Assembly (NCBI GenBank): GCA_017640615.1
Contig: JAEPQK010000005.1
Location: 1-64,000 of the forward strand
DNA length: 64,000 nt
DNA from: Rhizobiaceae bacterium
Lineage (GTDB): Bacteria; Pseudomonadota; Alphaproteobacteria; Rhizobiales; Rhizobiaceae
Direction of reading: 5' to 3'
A program made the position numbers and the translations under genes. Positions 62,158 through 64,000 of the stretch are shown here, piece after piece; positions within the stretch are counted from its first letter, which is position 1; the number at the start of each line of letters is the position of its first letter. Under the pieces are notes generated by a model that worked only from the letters and a program-made list of their open reading frames with translations, searched no databases and was not told the DNA's origin.

Positions 62158-63705
62158 TCAGGGAAACAGCACCGACGGCAGATAGGTCGGAATGGCCGGC
62201 AGGAACCAGATAATCGCTACGCCCACAATCTGCAGCACAATGAAGGGCGCCACGCCGGCATAGATCTGACCGGTGGTGATTTCGGGCGGTGCTGCTCCGC
62301 GCAGATAGAACAGCGAAAAACCGAAGGGCGGCGTCAGGAACGAGGTCTGCAGGTTGATCGCAATCAGGATCGAGAGCCACACCGGGTCGTGCCCCATCAG
62401 GATGAGCAGTGGCGCAACCAGCGGCAGCACGATCACGGTGATCTCGACGAAGTCGAGGAAAAATCCGAGCACGAAGATCAGCAGCATGCAGAAGATCAGT
62501 GCACCTGTCGGGCCGCCGGGCATTGCGGTCAGAAGCTCCTCGATGCGTTCCTCGCCGCCAAGGCCGATAAACACCAGCGAAAAGATGCTGGCAGCGATGA
62601 TGGTGGCAAAGATCATCGACGTGACCGTCATGGTCGATTTCAGCGCCGGCACCAGCAGCCCGCTGCCATGCGCGCGCAGCAGCGCGACGATCAGCGCGGC
62701 AAGCCCCGCCAGCGCCAGCAGAGCGTAGACGCCGCCCTGCAGCCAACCGACAATCGTCACATCGCTGCGTTGCAACCGCACCGGCGCAACACCCGCAGCG
62801 ACGGCTAGAATGAGAAGAGCAACGGCGCCCCATACCACGAGCCATCTGGGCGCTCCGAGGCGATGGCCGGCAAGCAGAACTGTGCCGACCGCGCCCACCG
62901 AAGCGGCCTCTGTAGGCGTCGCCACACCGCCAAGGATCGCGCCAAGCACGGCAACAATGAGAATAATTGGCGGCAGTATCGCGCCCGCCACTTCGCGCGT
63001 GGAGGGACGTTCGTCGAGCTGCGAGGCGGCGGGTGCATCGTCAGGGATAAGCCAGGCGCGGCCGAGAATGTAGAGGATGTAAAGCACGACGAGCGTCAGC
63101 CCGGGCAGCAATGCGCCGGCAAAGATTTCGCCAACCGATATCGTCTCGATCGAGAATTTGCCCTGCTCGAACTGCGCCTGCTGATAGGCATTCGACATCA
63201 CATCGGAGAGGATGATCAGCAGCGTCGATGGCGGGATGATTTGGCCGAGCGTGCCGGCTGTGCACACCGTGCCTGAGGCGAGCTTCGGGTCGTAGCCGTT
63301 GCGCAGCATGGTTGGCAACGCAATCATGCCCATGGCGATCACGGTCGCGCCGACAATGCCGGTGGATGCCGCCAGCAGCGTTCCGACGAGAACAACCGAC
63401 ACGCCAAGCCCGCCGCGCAAGCCGCCAAAGAGCCGGCCCATCGTTTCCAGAAGCTCTTCCGCGATGCGGCTTTTTTCGAGCACGACGCCCATCAGCACAA
63501 AAAGCGGAATGGCGATCAATACGTCATTGGTGAGCACGCCGAACACGCGTTGGCCGAGCGCGCCGAGCAGCGAAATGTCCATCATGCCGGTCGCCCATCC
63601 TGCAAAAGCGAACAGCGTCGCCACGCCGGCAATTGAAAAGGCAACCGGGAAGCCGAGCAGGATGAAGGCGATCAGCGCCGCGAACATGATGAGATCGAGC
63701 GGCAT
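62158..63705 (-). CDS. TRAP transporter large permease (DctM)
   Basis: 515-residue membrane subunit of a tripartite ATP-independent periplasmic transporter. It has about 13-14 hydrophobic segments, more than the 425-residue standard, because two or three extra helices are inserted in the middle (about 285-350). Family marks are GFPVAFSIAGVA, PLFVLMGVVLEKSRIAEELL, GTLGQIIPPSTLLIILSD and NLQTSFLTPPFGFSLFYLRG. ATG 63705 lies 2 bp from the end of the small-permease gene. The substrate is unknown; the binding protein is outside the window. Confidence 0.94.
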   Translation of the reverse strand: MPLDLIMFAALIAFILLGFPVAFSIAGVATLFAFAGWATGMMDISLLGALGQRVFGVLTNDVLIAIPLFVLMGVVLEKSRIAEELLETMGRLFGGLRGGLGVSVVLVGTLLAASTGIVGATVIAMGMIALPTMLRNGYDPKLASGTVCTAGTLGQIIPPSTLLIILSDVMSNAYQQAQFEQGKFSIETISVGEIFAGALLPGLTLVVLYILYILGRAWLIPDDAPAASQLDERPSTREVAGAILPPIILIVAVLGAILGGVATPTEAASVGAVGTVLLAGHRLGAPRWLVVWGAVALLILAVAAGVAPVRLQRSDVTIVGWLQGGVYALLALAGLAALIVALLRAHGSGLLVPALKSTMTVTSMIFATIIAASIFSLVFIGLGGEERIEELLTAMPGGPTGALIFCMLLIFVLGFFLDFVEITVIVLPLVAPLLILMGHDPVWLSILIAINLQTSFLTPPFGFSLFYLRGAAPPEITTGQIYAGVAPFIVLQIVGVAIIWFLPAIPTYLPSVLFP

Positions 63706-63707
63706 CG

Positions 63708-64000
63708 TTATGCATTCTCTCTGAGGCGGGCGATGTCGCGCAGCAGGCCGGATACCGACTGCACGATCAAGAGAACGCAGAACGCCGGAATAAGCGATTT
63801 CAGAAGAAATGATGCGGGAATGCCGCCGACCGAGATCGGCCCTTCCAGGATCGCCCACGAGTTTCGCACCGAAGGCCATGTCCAGTAGATGAGCACGATC
63901 ATTGAGGGCAAGAGCAGCGTCAGATGCCCGAACAGATCGATCGCCGATTGACGCCTGCGGCTCGCCTTGGCGTAGAAAATGTCGACCCGCACATGCCCGT
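63708..64000 (-). CDS. TRAP transporter small permease (DctQ), N-terminus outside window
   Basis: Partial frame of about 97 codons open to the right edge, ending at a TAA (63708-63710). Two hydrophobic segments (LTLLLPSMIVLIYW and LLKSLIPAFCVLLIVQSVSGLL) with the WPSVRNSWAILE loop match the C-terminal half of DctQ-type proteins. It is upstream of and coupled to dctM. Confidence 0.85.
   Translation of the reverse strand, partial: GHVRVDIFYAKASRRRQSAIDLFGHLTLLLPSMIVLIYWTWPSVRNSWAILEGPISVGGIPASFLLKSLIPAFCVLLIVQSVSGLLRDIARLRENA

Overview
The window is GC-rich, densely coded DNA of an alphaproteobacterium, most likely a member of the Hyphomicrobiales (Rhizobiales) of Phyllobacteriaceae or rhizobial type. 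The evidence is a complete aglR-aglEFGAK alpha-glucoside operon in the rhizobial order, a sitABCD/mur manganese locus, rhizobial-type mosaic palindromic repeats, two HAAT and CUT1 type ABC systems and a TRAP transporter. No rRNA, tRNA or CRISPR array was recognised. Layout: (1) 1-5865 looks like the right arm of an integrative element: a TadG-like vWA protein cut by the left edge, a serine resolvase, small unknown ORFs, a RepA-like AAA helicase, and a tyrosine integrase next to a half-site that looks like the 3' end of a tRNA or tmRNA gene (5846-5865). (2) 5946-20106 holds nicotinamidase pncA divergent from an operon for an FAD subunit, a fused Fe-S/Mo-cofactor hydroxylase, a 6-hydroxynicotinate-reductase-like enzyme, UPF0280, an amino-acid-synthesis (DUF1185) protein and a MarR regulator, then a small curli locus, then a very large fused HyuA-HyuB hydantoinase/oxoprolinase on the minus strand, facing fpr. 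(3) 20992-21877: MNT/HepT toxin-antitoxin pair and a stand-alone Lrp ligand-binding domain. (4) 21943-29929: agl operon. (5) 30051-36653: branched-chain 2-oxoacid dehydrogenase (bkdA1-bkdA2-bkdB-lpdA) and nicotinate phosphoribosyltransferase pncB. (6) 38393-43159: a branched-chain-amino-acid-type (HAAT) ABC transporter. (7) 43141-47237: sitABCD and mur. (8) 47241-49817: alpha/beta hydrolase and gnd. (9) 49824-60819: LacI-controlled ABC transporter, sugar enzymes and a GH43 beta-xylosidase. (10) 60922-64000: hydrolase-OsmC fusion and TRAP transporter permeases. The most interesting reading is that regions 2 and 6 are one regulon. The same near-palindrome, close to ATTTGTATACAAAT, lies at 6624, 19993 and 38304, in front of the Mo-hydroxylase/reductase operon, the HyuAB gene and the HAAT transporter. 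With pncA alongside, this fits a reductive nicotinate (or related N-heterocycle) route: hydroxylation by the Mo enzyme, ferredoxin-type ring reduction by the 6-hydroxynicotinate-reductase homologue (Fpr as possible electron source), ATP-dependent lactam opening by HyuAB, uptake by the HAAT transporter and control by the MarR protein. The substrate and the roles of UPF0280 and DUF1185 are inference. A second theme is that mosaic palindromic repeats lie in frame inside three proteins, each time exactly at a domain junction: the HyuA-HyuB junction (129 bp, 43 codons), the Fe-S/Moco junction of the hydroxylase, and the lipoyl/E3-binding linker of BkdB (150 bp, 50 codons). Related copies lie between genes at 33679, 35230 and 39712. 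Two of these cases may be gene fusions bridged by repeat insertion.
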